DNA of 64,000 bases from Pseudarthrobacter sp. NS4 (GCF_024758005.1 NZ_CP103288.1:496001-560000); one strand, 5' to 3'; counted from the stretch's first letter, positions 9,304 to 18,866 are shown. Program-made: numbers and translations. Notes: generated by a model from the sequence alone, not told the origin.

Positions 9304-9705
9304 ATGGCGAAGCCTGATGCCAAACGCCTGCCCCTTCTGGACGAATCCGTACTCAAGAGGCTCTCCGCCAATCCGGATGACGGCGGAGTCTGGAAAGTCT
9401 TCATACATAACTTCCTCGCACACCTGCCCAAGAGAATTGAAGAACTGCGCTGGGCCCTCAGCACCGGGGACCTGACCAAAGCACTGGATGCGGTCCACAG
9501 CCTCAAGACCTCCAGCCAAATGGTGGGCGCCGAACAGCTCGCCGACCTTGCGTCAAAACTGGAGCTGTCTATTCGTGATGATTCAACCCGTGCAGAACCC
9601 GCAGTCACCCTTCCCCGACTGGCAGCGGCACACCTCAGGGGTATCAAGCACCGCAGCCAGCGGACCACTGAGCTCCTGCACGCTCAGCTACGGTCCGGAA
9701 TCTGA
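9304..9705 (+). CDS. Hpt (histidine phosphotransfer) domain protein
   Basis: The 133-residue protein is mainly one Hpt four-helix domain. The phospho-acceptor is His65 in DAVHSLKTSSQMVG, matching the Hpt core H-x-LK-[GT]-[ST]. GGAAGGA precedes the ATG. It has no kinase or receiver domain of its own, and no phosphorelay partner is visible in this window. Its position 3' of the polysaccharide genes, separated by a hairpin, suggests a role in controlling or sensing polymer production. That link rests on proximity only. Confidence 0.82.
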   Translation: MAKPDAKRLPLLDESVLKRLSANPDDGGVWKVFIHNFLAHLPKRIEELRWALSTGDLTKALDAVHSLKTSSQMVGAEQLADLASKLELSIRDDSTRAEPAVTLPRLAAAHLRGIKHRSQRTTELLHAQLRSGI

Positions 9706-10174
9706 CTCCCCGTGTCGATGTCCGGAAACGAGTGTCCGGCATAACTCTTTTCGAAACGCCTGCCATTAATACGAATGACAGTCACCTTTGCGGGCGGGAA
9801 GACACCTAACGAACTTGGCTCTTGTTCCTGATGCCTAACAAGGGTGAGGTAGTCATTTTAGGTATTCAGTCTGATGGGATCGGATAGAAGGCGCGGGCGC
9901 TGCACCCGGCTGGCAACAAGTTGCCGAACAGGCGTGACACACGGCTTCGGCTAGCCCCGCTCATGATCGGCGGAGGCGTCCCTCAATACCGCGGTGGCAG
10001 GGCCTTTCCCTCCTTTCGGCCGGTAGCACTCGTGCAGCGGCCGGAAAGCAAGGGGAACTCTTTTGGTCTTGGTGGTTCTGTAAGGGACGCATCATTCAGG
10101 AGACACCCTCAGGTAACCTTGCGCTGACACACTAAGGGGGCAAACCCATCGCGAAAGTCGAGAAAGGTCAGGTT
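9706..10174 (+). other. Non-coding leader region upstream of the small protein at 10175
   Basis: No convincing gene is present. Near the right end GGGGGCAAACCCATCGCGAA (about 10136-10155) recalls the GGGCAAACC...CGAAAG part of class I cyclic-di-GMP (GEMM) riboswitches, but the following ACGCAAAGCC element is not evident. GGTCA (10166-10170) could pair with TGACC (10176-10180), which would bury the ATG at 10175. A structured, possibly degenerate regulatory leader is plausible. The rest of the stretch shows nothing recognisable. Confidence 0.3.
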
Positions 10175-10423
10175 ATGACCAGCACTAATGGCGCTGTTAT
10201 TCCCTCGTGCCAAGCGCTCGTACCGGGAGATGCAGTCGAAGCCTTCTATGGGAGCACGTTGGTCCATCGCGGGCCGGTGACGGACACGGCCCCGGACTAC
10301 GGACTGTGCTGGATCCTGGACACTTTAACGGGAAGCAGGTGCCTTCTGGACATGTCCGAACTTGAAATCGTTCGGCTGCCAACGCACTACCGCGAAGTCT
10401 TGGTAGGGGCACCTCGGCAATAG
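10175..10423 (+). CDS. Small conserved protein of unknown function (82 aa)
   Basis: The product has no membrane segment and no known motif. Its core reads LVPGDAVEAFYGSTLVHRGP, then GLCWILDTLTGSRCLLDMSE, resembling a compact beta-rich fold. AGAAAGG lies upstream of the ATG, but that start may be folded into a hairpin. A truncated relative sits on the minus strand at 2913-3197, which supports a real, duplicated gene family. I recall similar short proteins in Arthrobacter genomes but know of no assigned function. It lies between the polysaccharide operon and a degraded stretch. Confidence 0.6.
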   Translation: MTSTNGAVIPSCQALVPGDAVEAFYGSTLVHRGPVTDTAPDYGLCWILDTLTGSRCLLDMSELEIVRLPTHYREVLVGAPRQ

Positions 10424-11095
10424 GAGACGGTAGGCCCCGGCGCTTCACATGCCGAATCTGGACCAGGACGACCTGGTCCTGCGGAAGTATTGGAACCAGC
10501 TGATTCAGAGTTTCGTCTGGGGGATCAACGCTGGCGTCTTTAGCTGTTTGTGGACTGCTATGCAGCCGAGTACCCGAACAGCTTCCCCAACTGGGACTCC
10601 TTGTCTCCCCAACTAAGGATGACTACCGATTTTGACGCCCCTACTTGCGATACATAGTTGCGACCATCAATGGCCAGCCCCCACCTAAATGAGATCTGAG
10701 AGGGTCCGCCCTTCCAGGGTGAAAGCCGTATACGAGAACGGGTACATCTGTCCAATAGCTTTCTCCCCGGCGCCGTTGCTGACTACGAACGCCCGTGACG
10801 TCAGCCCGACTAAAAGCACCAGCAAGGTGCCATCCCTACACTTGCGCTGTGATCTAGGTAAGTGCACGCAACAAAAACGAGTACTCATCACTGCTAATTT
10901 ATCCCCCTGCAGGCATTACTCTGCAGGCTACGGCAAAGTTGTGGCGGCTGAGTTGCTGGGCCAAGGACCTGACCATATCCCTATGCGTGCTGGTGTGGCG
11001 CTCCGGGAGGATGGAGTTCCACTGGCCGATTTCATCTCCCTGCGACGAAGCAAGGGGTGAGGCAGTTGTCTATCTCTATCCAGCTCCAAAGTACG
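10424..11095. other. Degraded region with short open frames
   Basis: No intact gene is evident. A 55-codon frame at 10449-10616 (plus) begins MPNLDQDDLVLRKYWNQLIQ; protein-like reading continues in another frame (YAAEYPNSFPNWDSLSP), which suggests a frameshifted remnant. A second plus frame ends near 11060 with HYSAGYGKVVAAELLGQG and LREDGVPLADF. Neither is recognised. Base composition is lower in GC than the flanking operons. The truncated glycosyltransferase follows. Confidence 0.4.
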
Positions 11096-11395
11096 ATGGC
11101 CACGCGGAAAGTAGCGCTAGGGAGAGTGTCCGTAAGTTTGGTTATACCAACCCTCAATGAGGCACAAAACATTGCTTGGGTCCTTCGGGGTATGAGCACT
11201 GGCCCGCGCGGACTCTCCGGGGCGCGCAACACCCGGGTTGATATGGCTGAGGGTGCTTTACCTCTGCTGGCGACCGTACGGAGTACCTGCCTGGCAGTGG
11301 TAAGTCCGCCCGCTACTTGCCCTACTGGACCGGGTTCTTGCTTTTATGACTACCGTCTGATGGTCCGGGGGTTAGCTCATGCGCCCAGCGGCTAA
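11096..11395 (+). pseudogene. N-terminal remnant of a family 2 glycosyltransferase
   Basis: From the ATG at 11096, residues 11-33 read VSVSLVIPTLNEAQNIAWVL then RGM, the classical first strand and helix of a GT2 nucleotide-sugar-binding domain. Directly after this the similarity ends: no DxD motif or acceptor domain follows, and the frame stops after about 99 codons, inside the next gene's start. The bulk of a polyprenyl-phosphate or polysaccharide glycosyltransferase seems deleted. The flippase that follows is intact. Confidence 0.65.
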
Positions 11396-12686
11396 AGTGC
11401 TCTCTCTTGGGGGCAACACGATCTGGTTGACCGGAGCCCGTGTGGTGCCGATGGTAACGGGTCTTCTGTTTTGGGCCCTGGCTGCAATTCTCTTGGCCCC
11501 GGCCGAGCTCGGTTTAGCTTCCGCGGTCGTGGCGGCGGCGCTGCTGACAGTTCAAATAGGGATGCTTGGCGTCGGCCCGGCCATACTGACCCTCCTGCCC
11601 GCCGAAACCGATGGGCGTCGGCTGATAACCACAAGCCTGCTCACTGTAGGGCTCTCATCACTTATAGTCGCGACCGGGCTGGTCATAATAACGCGCGCCC
11701 TCGGTCCTGGGGTCGGCCAAGCCTGGGATGATCCATCAGCGGCGGTGGCGTTTTTGGCTGCCGCTTTTTTCGCTACCACGGCTTACCAACTTGACCATAT
11801 CCAATCTGCGCAAAGCCAAGCCCATTTGGCGTTGATGCGCAGTTTCCTCCAGAGTCTCGTCCAGTTGGCGGTTCTGGCTATTTCCCTGGCCGGCGGATAC
11901 CGCACTCTGAACACCGTTGTCACCGCGGTCGCCACCGGAGCCGCAGCCAGCGTACTTCTTGGACTGCTGCAGGTGTACCGTGGCCTTGGTCCCAGGCGGA
12001 AAAAAGCCCTGCAGTTTCGGGAAATCCTGAACCTGCTTCGCCCCGCACTCCGGAATTATCCCCTTATGCTCTCTGACCGCGCGCCAGGCTACCTGTTGCC
12101 TCTCATCATCGCCGCTACACTCAGCGCCTCAGCCACTGCGGCCTGGTACGTGGTCTGGATGCTGGCAACAGCAGTCTTTTTCGTTCCGCAGTCCGCCGGC
12201 TATTCTCTGCAGACTAAGCTCGCCGCCCCCGGCCATCATCCGGGGCTGGTTGTACGGGCGCTTCGAATCAGCCTCCTACTCACCCTTGCGGCCGGGGGAG
12301 TCCTGCTTGGAGCCAGCCGCTTTATCCTGCAATTGCTCGGCTCTCAGTACGCCCCGCATTGGGTTTTATTTCTCATACTGGTCCCGGCATTGGTCCTGAA
12401 TTGTGTGACGCAGATTTACTACGGCGTTTGCCGGGCCCGCGGGCACCAGGCGGAAGCAACCGCCGTTGCAGTCCTGGCAGCAGCCATCGCAGTAGTGCCT
12501 GCCACCGCCGCAGCCCATCTCTACGCGCTACCCGGAGTGTCGGTGCTGTGGCTTGCAGCCCAATTAGCAGCAGCACTCGTTGCTGCCTGGCGCCTGCGGG
12601 ATATTCATGCCCGAGCAGAAAGTCCAAAAGCAAACCAAATCCCTGCGCGTACAGTCAGCAACCCGGACGAATTGGACGCAGCCTGA
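11379..12686 (+). CDS. Polysaccharide flippase (Wzx/MVF-like membrane protein)
   Basis: The 435-residue protein has about twelve hydrophobic helices and no soluble domain. N-terminal MRPAAKVLSLGGNTIWLTGA and the alternating membrane pattern fit the oligosaccharide flippase (MOP superfamily) that moves lipid-linked repeat units across the membrane. GGGGG lies about 7 nt before the ATG, and the start overlaps the end of the truncated glycosyltransferase. It probably belongs to a once larger polysaccharide locus. With its partner transferase broken, present function is uncertain. Confidence 0.75.
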   Translation: MRPAAKVLSLGGNTIWLTGARVVPMVTGLLFWALAAILLAPAELGLASAVVAAALLTVQIGMLGVGPAILTLLPAETDGRRLITTSLLTVGLSSLIVATGLVIITRALGPGVGQAWDDPSAAVAFLAAAFFATTAYQLDHIQSAQSQAHLALMRSFLQSLVQLAVLAISLAGGYRTLNTVVTAVATGAAASVLLGLLQVYRGLGPRRKKALQFREILNLLRPALRNYPLMLSDRAPGYLLPLIIAATLSASATAAWYVVWMLATAVFFVPQSAGYSLQTKLAAPGHHPGLVVRALRISLLLTLAAGGVLLGASRFILQLLGSQYAPHWVLFLILVPALVLNCVTQIYYGVCRARGHQAEATAVAVLAAAIAVVPATAAAHLYALPGVSVLWLAAQLAAALVAAWRLRDIHARAESPKANQIPARTVSNPDELDAA

Positions 12687-12883
12687 TTCGAAGGCGATGC
12701 CCCGTCCTTCAAAACTCCGACAGTGGTGTGTAGCAAGCAACAAGGGCAAGAAAACTTGGCCCGCCGGTCCCCAACGCGAACACGGATTGAAGTGGCTGCC
12801 GACTGCAGAGTGGAAAATGCGCCGGCAGTTTCCGCGAGGTTGTCGGGGGATTTTTTGTGTGCGCGAGCAGGGACAATAGGCCC

Positions 12884-13906
12884 ATGGCAAAAAGCAGCAA
12901 GGGCAGGATGCCACGTCTCGAAGACGTGGCAGACATCGCGGGCGTCTCCCACCAGACCGTCTCCCGCGTGGTCAACAACCATCCCAACGTCAGCAAGGCA
13001 ACCCGCGAAAAAGTGGAGGCGGCCATTGCGGAGCTTGGGTACCGGCGGAACACGGCAGCCCGGAGCCTCGTGACCCGGCGCTCGCAAACCATTGGGGTGC
13101 TGGCCAGCGAACTGTCCCAGTACGGCCCGGCCAACACCCTCCTGGGCGTGGAACAGGCCGCCCGCGACGCCGGATACTTTGTCAGCATCGCCGCGCTGCG
13201 CGAGGTTAGCCGGGACGCGATAGCCGACGCCGTCAGCCACTTTATGGACCAGGCTGTGGATGGGATCGCGGTGCTGGTGCCGCACTCGGACACCCTGCTG
13301 GTTTTGGATGACATGCAGCTTTCAGTCCCTGTGGTGGCGGTGGGATCCCTCGGCAACAACAATGTCAGCGGGGCCATGGTGGACCAGCGCCGTGGCGCCC
13401 GGCTCGCCGTCGAACACCTCATCGGGCAGGGGCACCGGCAGATCGGGCACGTGGCGGGCCCGCCCGACTGGACGGACGGCGCGGAGCGTGCCGAAGGATG
13501 GCGGGAGGCCCTCAGCCAGGCGGGACTTCCGGACGGCCTGCTCGTGGAGGGTGACTGGAGCGCCGGCAGCGGCTACGACATCGGCCGCACGCTCGGGGCC
13601 CAGCGCAGCGCAACCGCGGTGTTCGTCGGCAACGACCAGATGGCGCTGGGCCTGCTCCGGGCGTTCGCCGAGGCGGGCGTCCGGGTGCCCGACGACGTCT
13701 CCGTGGTGGGCTTCGACGACCAGCCGGAATCGGCCTACTTCACCCCGCCGCTCACCACCGTCCGCCAGGACTTCGAGGAACTCGGCCGCCGCTGCATGGA
13801 CATAATGCTGAAGGAAATCGAGGCCGGTGCCGCCGTCAGCTCCATCGTTGTCACCCCGGAACTGGTACTCCGGGCAAGCACCGCACCCCCTGCCGGGGCC
13901 AAGTAG
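12884..13906 (+). CDS. LacI-family transcriptional regulator, probable arabinose operon repressor
   Basis: The 340-residue product has an N-terminal LacI helix-turn-helix (LEDVADIAGVSHQTVSRVVN), hinge (YRRNTAARSLV) and a periplasmic-binding-protein-like sensor domain, ending GFDDQPESAYFTPPLTTVRQ. The start was placed at the ATG at 12884 rather than a GTG nine codons upstream, because the HTH then begins at the usual distance. It lies 0.95 kb upstream of araB, whose promoter carries a LacI-type operator (TTGTTAGC-GCTCACAA). Control of araBDA is the simplest reading; the effector is unknown. Confidence 0.85.
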   Translation: MAKSSKGRMPRLEDVADIAGVSHQTVSRVVNNHPNVSKATREKVEAAIAELGYRRNTAARSLVTRRSQTIGVLASELSQYGPANTLLGVEQAARDAGYFVSIAALREVSRDAIADAVSHFMDQAVDGIAVLVPHSDTLLVLDDMQLSVPVVAVGSLGNNNVSGAMVDQRRGARLAVEHLIGQGHRQIGHVAGPPDWTDGAERAEGWREALSQAGLPDGLLVEGDWSAGSGYDIGRTLGAQRSATAVFVGNDQMALGLLRAFAEAGVRVPDDVSVVGFDDQPESAYFTPPLTTVRQDFEELGRRCMDIMLKEIEAGAAVSSIVVTPELVLRASTAPPAGAK

Positions 13907-14189
13907 CTGGACCAGCTCTTCCTGCACAACCCGGCGAAAAAATCAGCAAAAAGAATTTCCATGAATCTGCGTCCAACTCCGGGCCTGCAGGCTGCTTCTG
14001 GACGGTGAACTGCCCCATTGTGGATGTCTCGGACGAACCCGTGGACGGCAACCCCGCCCACTCAAGCGTGAGCATCGTCAGGGGAACGCTTACTTCCTGA
14101 CAGGAGTGATTCCCGGCGGGGCCGGTTCCCGACTGGCCGCGCCTCGGTGCGGTGATGATTCCCTGGCAGCAGTCAGTCAACGGCGGTGA

Positions 14190-14720
14190 TCAGTCCTTGC
14201 CCGTTCGTTCCCTGGGCCGTCCCGGGAAGGCCTTGTTCAACTTCCCGAGCTTGTTCCACTGCGTAACCACGGCCATGGTCACCAGGGCAGCGCCCATGTG
14301 CAGGTGCAGCATCAGGTGCAGGGTGTGCGGGGCGCCAGACACCCCCGGCTCCGCAGGAGGCACGTCCGGGGCTCCACCGTGCCCGTGCCCGGGCAACGCG
14401 ACGCCATTGGAGACAGAGAACGCGGCGAAGGCCAGGTGCAGGAGCTGCTGCGCCAGGCCGGCCACCACCAGGACTGCCCAGGCCGGAAGCTGCCGTGGCC
14501 CAACTATGGATGCGGCCATGCCGAGCAGCGCTGCCAGCGCCAGGACGATCAGGACCGCCGGGGACTGCCCGCCCGACGCCGTGTGCGCGGCCCAAGCGAG
14601 CCCAGTGGCAAGGGGGCCGCTGAGCCAGACCAGGGAGCCGTTCCCCGTCCGCAATGCATTCCGGCCGTCGTGCATGGGTTCCCCTGTCGCTTGGAGTCCA
14701 GTCTCCCTCGTCTTACCCAT
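14190..14720 (-). CDS. Histidine-rich integral membrane protein of unknown function
   Basis: The frame encodes up to 176 residues with four predicted membrane helices. Histidines cluster in a loop (LPGHGHGGAPD) and in the last helix (HTLHLMLHLHMGAALV), suggesting metal or haem binding. A shorter start at MHDGRNALRTG (about 14675) is possible, and I cannot choose firmly. It is transcribed away from araB and convergently with the LacI gene. No family is recognised. Positioned amid arabinose genes, it looks unrelated to them. Confidence 0.65.
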   Translation of the reverse strand: MGKTRETGLQATGEPMHDGRNALRTGNGSLVWLSGPLATGLAWAAHTASGGQSPAVLIVLALAALLGMAASIVGPRQLPAWAVLVVAGLAQQLLHLAFAAFSVSNGVALPGHGHGGAPDVPPAEPGVSGAPHTLHLMLHLHMGAALVTMAVVTQWNKLGKLNKAFPGRPRERTGKD

Positions 14721-14779
14721 TCCTGCGACGCATCTGCAGGCATTCGGGCCATGGCGATCCCACCCTCTGCGTGAATCTG

Positions 14780-14808
14780 TTGACTTCCCGCTTGTTAGCG
14801 CTCACAAT
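14780..14808 (+). promoter_or_regulatory. araBDA promoter with overlapping LacI-type operator
   Basis: TTGACT (14780-14785) and CACAAT (14803-14808) are separated by 17 bp, a good sigma-70-type promoter. A near-perfect palindrome TTGTTAGC-GCTCACAA (14792-14807, one mismatch, CG centre) overlaps the -10 box, as for a LacI-family repressor. araB begins 47 bp downstream. The neighbouring LacI gene at 12884 is the likely ligand-responsive repressor. Confidence 0.75.
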
Positions 14809-14854
14809 TGTTACCAGGCCGCGATGTGGCGGCAGCTAATGGAGGAACATTCTT

Positions 14855-16591
14855 ATGAACGCAGTGGACGGCTCGGACGTCTTTGTCATCGGTGTGGACT
14901 ACGGAACGCTCTCCGGCCGCGCTGTGGTGGTGCGGGTACGGGACGGCAAGGAGCTGGGCAGCGGCGTCTTCGACTACCCGCACGCCGTGGTCACGGAAGC
15001 CCTGCCCCGGGACGTAGCAGGCGGTGCAGAGGGAAAAAGCGTCCGGCTTCCCGGCGAATGGACACTCCAGGTGCCGAACGACTATCGGGATGTCCTTCGT
15101 CATGCCGTTCCCGCCGCCATCGCGGACGCTGGGATCGACCCCGCCGCCGTCGTCGGAATTGCCACGGACTTCACCGCCTGCACCATGGTCCCGGTGAAAG
15201 CGGACGGCACCCCGCTGAACGAACTGCCCGGATTTGAAAACCGGCCGCACGCCTACGTCAAGCTCTGGCGCCACCACGCAGCCCAGCCGCAGGCTGACCG
15301 GATCAACCAGTTGGCCGCCGAACGCGGCGAGGACTGGCTCCCCCGCTATGGCGGGCTGATCTCCTCCGAATGGGAATTCGCCAAGGGCCTGCAGCTGCTG
15401 GAGGAGGACCCGGAAGCCTACGCCGAGATGGACCATTGGGTGGAGGCCGCGGACTGGATCGTGTGGCAGCTCTGCGGCCAGTACGTCCGCAACGCCTGCA
15501 CTGCAGGCTACAAGGGGATCTACCAGGATGGGCGCTACCCGTCGGAGGATTTCCTTGCCGCCCTGAACCCGCAGTTCAAGGACTTCGTCAGCAGCAAGCT
15601 GGAGCACACCATTGGCCGCCTCGGCGACGCCGCCGGCTACCTCACGGCAGAAGCTGCCGAATGGACGGGGCTGCCGGAGGGCATCGCCGTGGCCGTGGGT
15701 AACGTGGACGCACATGTCACCGCTCCAGCGGCAAGGGCTGTGGACCCCGGCCAGCTGGTGGCGATCATGGGCACCTCCACCTGCCATGTCATGAACGGCA
15801 CCGAGCTCCGGGAAGTTCCCGGCATGTGCGGCGTAGTGGACGGCGGCATTTTCGAAGGACTCTGGGGCTACGAGGCCGGGCAGTCCGGCGTAGGCGACAT
15901 CTTCGGCTGGTTCACCAAGTACGGCATCCCCCCCGAATACCACCAGGCCGCAAAGGCCGCGGGCCTGGGGATCCACGAATACCTCACTGAACTTGCCTCC
16001 TCCCAGGCCATCGGCGAACATGGCCTGATCGCCCTGGACTGGCACTCCGGCAACCGCTCGGTGCTGGTGGACCACGAATTGTCCGGCATCGTGGTGGGCC
16101 AGACCCTCGCCACCAGGCCCGAGGACACCTACCGTGCCCTGCTCGAGGCCACCGCGTTCGGTACCCGCACCATCGTGGACGCCTTCCGGAACGCAGGCGT
16201 TCCGGTCAAGGAGTTCATCGTTGCCGGCGGGCTGCTCAAGAACAAGCTCCTGATGCAGATCTACGCGGATGCCACCGGGCTGCAGTTGTCCACCATCGGC
16301 TCGGCGCAGGGCCCGGCCCTCGGTTCGGCCATCCATGCCGCCGTTGCCGCCGGGAAGTACGCAGACATCCGGAAAGCCGCCGCGGCCATGGGCTCAGAGC
16401 CCGGGGATGTCTACACCCCCATCCCCGAAAATGCGGCAGCCTACGAGGAACTTTTCCAGGAATACCGGACCCTGCACGATTACTTCGGGCGGGGCAGCAA
16501 TGACGTGATGCTCCGGCTCAAAGCCATCCAGGGCAGGGCCGCCGGCTCCCTCCTGGGGTCCGCTGCGGTGTCCGGGGAGGTATCCGCATGA
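14855..16591 (+). CDS. araB: Ribulokinase
   Basis: This 578-residue FGGY-family kinase phosphorylates L-ribulose to L-ribulose-5-phosphate, step two of L-arabinose breakdown. The N-terminal phosphate-binding motif GVDYGTLSGRAVVV is the ribulokinase form. The second actin-like domain contains IMGTSTCHVM and the C-terminal VAGGLLKNKLLMQIYAD. GGAGGAAC precedes the ATG. It is the first gene of an araB-araD-araA operon whose araD start overlaps its stop. A 513-codon open frame on the opposite strand is a high-GC shadow. Confidence 0.97.
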   Translation: MNAVDGSDVFVIGVDYGTLSGRAVVVRVRDGKELGSGVFDYPHAVVTEALPRDVAGGAEGKSVRLPGEWTLQVPNDYRDVLRHAVPAAIADAGIDPAAVVGIATDFTACTMVPVKADGTPLNELPGFENRPHAYVKLWRHHAAQPQADRINQLAAERGEDWLPRYGGLISSEWEFAKGLQLLEEDPEAYAEMDHWVEAADWIVWQLCGQYVRNACTAGYKGIYQDGRYPSEDFLAALNPQFKDFVSSKLEHTIGRLGDAAGYLTAEAAEWTGLPEGIAVAVGNVDAHVTAPAARAVDPGQLVAIMGTSTCHVMNGTELREVPGMCGVVDGGIFEGLWGYEAGQSGVGDIFGWFTKYGIPPEYHQAAKAAGLGIHEYLTELASSQAIGEHGLIALDWHSGNRSVLVDHELSGIVVGQTLATRPEDTYRALLEATAFGTRTIVDAFRNAGVPVKEFIVAGGLLKNKLLMQIYADATGLQLSTIGSAQGPALGSAIHAAVAAGKYADIRKAAAAMGSEPGDVYTPIPENAAAYEELFQEYRTLHDYFGRGSNDVMLRLKAIQGRAAGSLLGSAAVSGEVSA

Positions 16592-17283
16592 GCGCCGGAA
16601 TCCTCGGGACCATCGCCCGCATCCGGGAAGAGGTCTGCGCCCTGCATGCCGAGCTGACCCGCTACGAACTGGTGGTATGGACCGCAGGCAACGTCTCCGC
16701 CCGGGTCCCCGGCAAGGACCTGATGGTCATCAAGCCTTCCGGGGTCTCCTACGACTCCCTGACGCCGGAGCAGATGGTGGTCACCGACCTCTACGGCGTT
16801 CCGGTGGCGGGCAATGAGGAAGGTGAGTGGGGCAATCCGGCGCTGTCACCGTCGTCGGACACCGCAGCACATGCCTACGTCTACCGGCACATGCCCGAAG
16901 TGGGCGGGGTGGTGCACACGCACTCGACGTATGCCACCGCCTGGGCCGCCCGCGGTGAAGCCATACCGTGCGTGCTCACCATGATGAGCGACGAATTCGG
17001 CGGCTCCATCCCGGTGGGGCCCTTCGCCCTGATCGGCGACGATTCGATCGGCCACGGCATCGTGGAGACGCTCAAGAGCTCGAACTCGCCGGCGGTCCTG
17101 ATGCAGAACCACGGACCGTTCACCATCGGCAAGGATGCCAAATCCGCCGTGAAGGCGGCAGTGATGTGCGAGGAAGTGGCACGCACCGTCCACATTTCGC
17201 GGCAGCTGGGCGAACCCGTGCCCATCGACCAGGGCCACATTGACTCCCTCTACGCCCGCTACCAGAACGTCTACGGCCAATGA
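16588..17283 (+). CDS. araD: L-ribulose-5-phosphate 4-epimerase
   Basis: The 231-residue class II aldolase-fold protein converts L-ribulose-5-phosphate to D-xylulose-5-phosphate, feeding the pentose phosphate pathway. The metal ligands are visible in [11 protein letters not shown], with the partner region [18 protein letters not shown] and [13 protein letters not shown] are standard family motifs. The ATG lies in an ATGA overlap with araB, so the two are translationally coupled. araA follows after 37 bp. Confidence 0.97.
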   Translation: MSAGILGTIARIREEVCALHAELTRYELVVWTAGNVSARVPGKDLMVIKPSGVSYDSLTPEQMVVTDLYGVPVAGNEEGEWGNPALSPSSDTAAHAYVYRHMPEVGGVVHTHSTYATAWAARGEAIPCVLTMMSDEFGGSIPVGPFALIGDDSIGHGIVETLKSSNSPAVLMQNHGPFTIGKDAKSAVKAAVMCEEVARTVHISRQLGEPVPIDQGHIDSLYARYQNVYGQ

Positions 17284-17320
17284 TTCACGCCGTCAGCCCG
17301 CATACTTCCCAGGAGAACCC

Positions 17321-18841
17321 ATGAGCAGCGCAGCAAACACCTCCCTCGACGGCTACGAGGTCTGGTTCCTCACCGGCAGCCAGCACTTGTACGGCGAGGA
17401 CGTCCTCAAGCAGGTGGCCGCCCAGTCGCAGGAAATCGCCAACCAGCTGAACGCTTCGTCTTCAGTACCGGTGCGGATTGTCTGGAAGCCGGTCCTGACG
17501 GATTCGGACGCGATCCGCCGCACGGCCCTCGAGGCCAACTCAAACGATTCCGTCATTGGCGTCACGGCCTGGATGCACACCTTCAGCCCGGCCAAAATGT
17601 GGATCCAGGGCCTGGACCTGCTCCGCAAGCCGCTCCTGCACCTGCACACCCAGGCCAACGTGGAACTGCCCTGGGCGGACATCGACTTCGACTTCATGAA
17701 CCTTAACCAGGCCGCCCACGGCGACCGGGAGTTCGGCTACATCCAGTCCCGGCTCGGCATCGCCCGCAAGACAGTGGTGGGGCACGTTTCCAACCCCGAG
17801 GTGGCCCGCCAGGTGGGCTCGTGGCAGCGCGCCGCCGCCGGTTGGGCCGCCATCCGTACGCTGAAGCTGACCCGGTTCGGCGACAACATGCGCAACGTGG
17901 CCGTCACGGAAGGCGACAAGACCGAGGCCGAGCTGCGCTTCGGCGTCGCGGTCAACACCTGGTCCGTGAACGAGCTCGCCGACGCCGTGCACGGGGCCGC
18001 AGAGTCCGACGTCGACGCGCTGGTTGCCGAATACCAGGACCTTTACGACGTAGTTCCGGAGCTCCGTCAAGGTGCCGCGCGCCACGATTCACTGCGCTAC
18101 GGTGCCAGGATCGAACTGGGCCTGCGCAGCTTCCTGGAAGCCAACGGATCCGCCGCCTTCACCACATCCTTCGAGGACCTGGGCGCCCTCCGCCAGCTCC
18201 CCGGCCTGGCCGTCCAGCGGCTCATGGCCGCCGGCTACGGCTTCGGAGCCGAGGGTGACTGGAAGACCGCCATCCTGGTCCGCGCCGCCAAGGTGATGGG
18301 TGCTGGACTGCCCGGTGGCGCATCGCTGATGGAGGACTACACGTATCACCTTGAACCAGGGGCCGAAAAGATCCTGGGCGCCCACATGCTGGAGGTCTGC
18401 CCGTCGCTGACGGTCATGAAACCCCGCCTGGAAATCCACCCGCTGGGCATCGGCGGCAAGGAAGACCCGGTCCGCCTGGTATTCGACGCCGACGCCTCCC
18501 CGGGCGTCGTGGTGGCCCTGTCCGACATGCGGGACCGTTTCCGCCTGGTGGCCAACGCCGTTGACGTGGTTCCGCTGGACCAGCCGCTGCCGAACCTGCC
18601 CGTGGCACGCGCGCTGTGGCAGCCCAAGCCGGACTTCGCCACCTCGGCTGCGGCCTGGCTGACGGCCGGAGCCGCTCACCACACCGTATTGTCCACGCAG
18701 GTGGGCATGGACGTGTTCGAGGACTTCGCGGAGATCGCCAAAACCGAACTGCTCACCATCGACGACGGGACCACCATCCGCCAGTTCAAGAAGGACCTGA
18801 ACTGGAACGCCGCGTACTACAAGCTTGCCGGCGGGATCTAG
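17321..18841 (+). CDS. araA: L-arabinose isomerase
   Basis: This enzyme isomerises L-arabinose to L-ribulose, the first pathway step. The start was placed at the ATG at 17321 behind AGGAGAACCC, giving 506 residues beginning [20 protein letters not shown]; an upstream in-frame start would overlap araD. The N-terminal block ([11 protein letters not shown]), the [17 protein letters not shown] region and the full-length C-terminus match AraA. A strong hairpin terminator follows the stop by 25 bp and closes the araBDA operon. Confidence 0.97.
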   Translation: MSSAANTSLDGYEVWFLTGSQHLYGEDVLKQVAAQSQEIANQLNASSSVPVRIVWKPVLTDSDAIRRTALEANSNDSVIGVTAWMHTFSPAKMWIQGLDLLRKPLLHLHTQANVELPWADIDFDFMNLNQAAHGDREFGYIQSRLGIARKTVVGHVSNPEVARQVGSWQRAAAGWAAIRTLKLTRFGDNMRNVAVTEGDKTEAELRFGVAVNTWSVNELADAVHGAAESDVDALVAEYQDLYDVVPELRQGAARHDSLRYGARIELGLRSFLEANGSAAFTTSFEDLGALRQLPGLAVQRLMAAGYGFGAEGDWKTAILVRAAKVMGAGLPGGASLMEDYTYHLEPGAEKILGAHMLEVCPSLTVMKPRLEIHPLGIGGKEDPVRLVFDADASPGVVVALSDMRDRFRLVANAVDVVPLDQPLPNLPVARALWQPKPDFATSAAAWLTAGAAHHTVLSTQVGMDVFEDFAEIAKTELLTIDDGTTIRQFKKDLNWNAAYYKLAGGI

Positions 18842-18866
18842 CCTGCGCCGCTGAGCAAGCCATGAA

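Noticed and set aside
9921..10127. 68-codon plus-strand frame upstream of the small protein
   Set aside because: No ribosome site, no family and an Arg-rich composition typical of chance frames.
13907..14189. Plus-strand reading CFWTVNCPIVDVSDEPVDGN ending near 14100 as a gene tail
   Set aside because: There is no start, no recognised family and only about 50 codons; too weak to list as a gene remnant.
14795..16336. 513-codon open frame antisense to araB
   Set aside because: araB is unmistakable on the plus strand; long antisense frames are common shadows in high-GC DNA, and the product is His/Gly/Val-rich with no motif.
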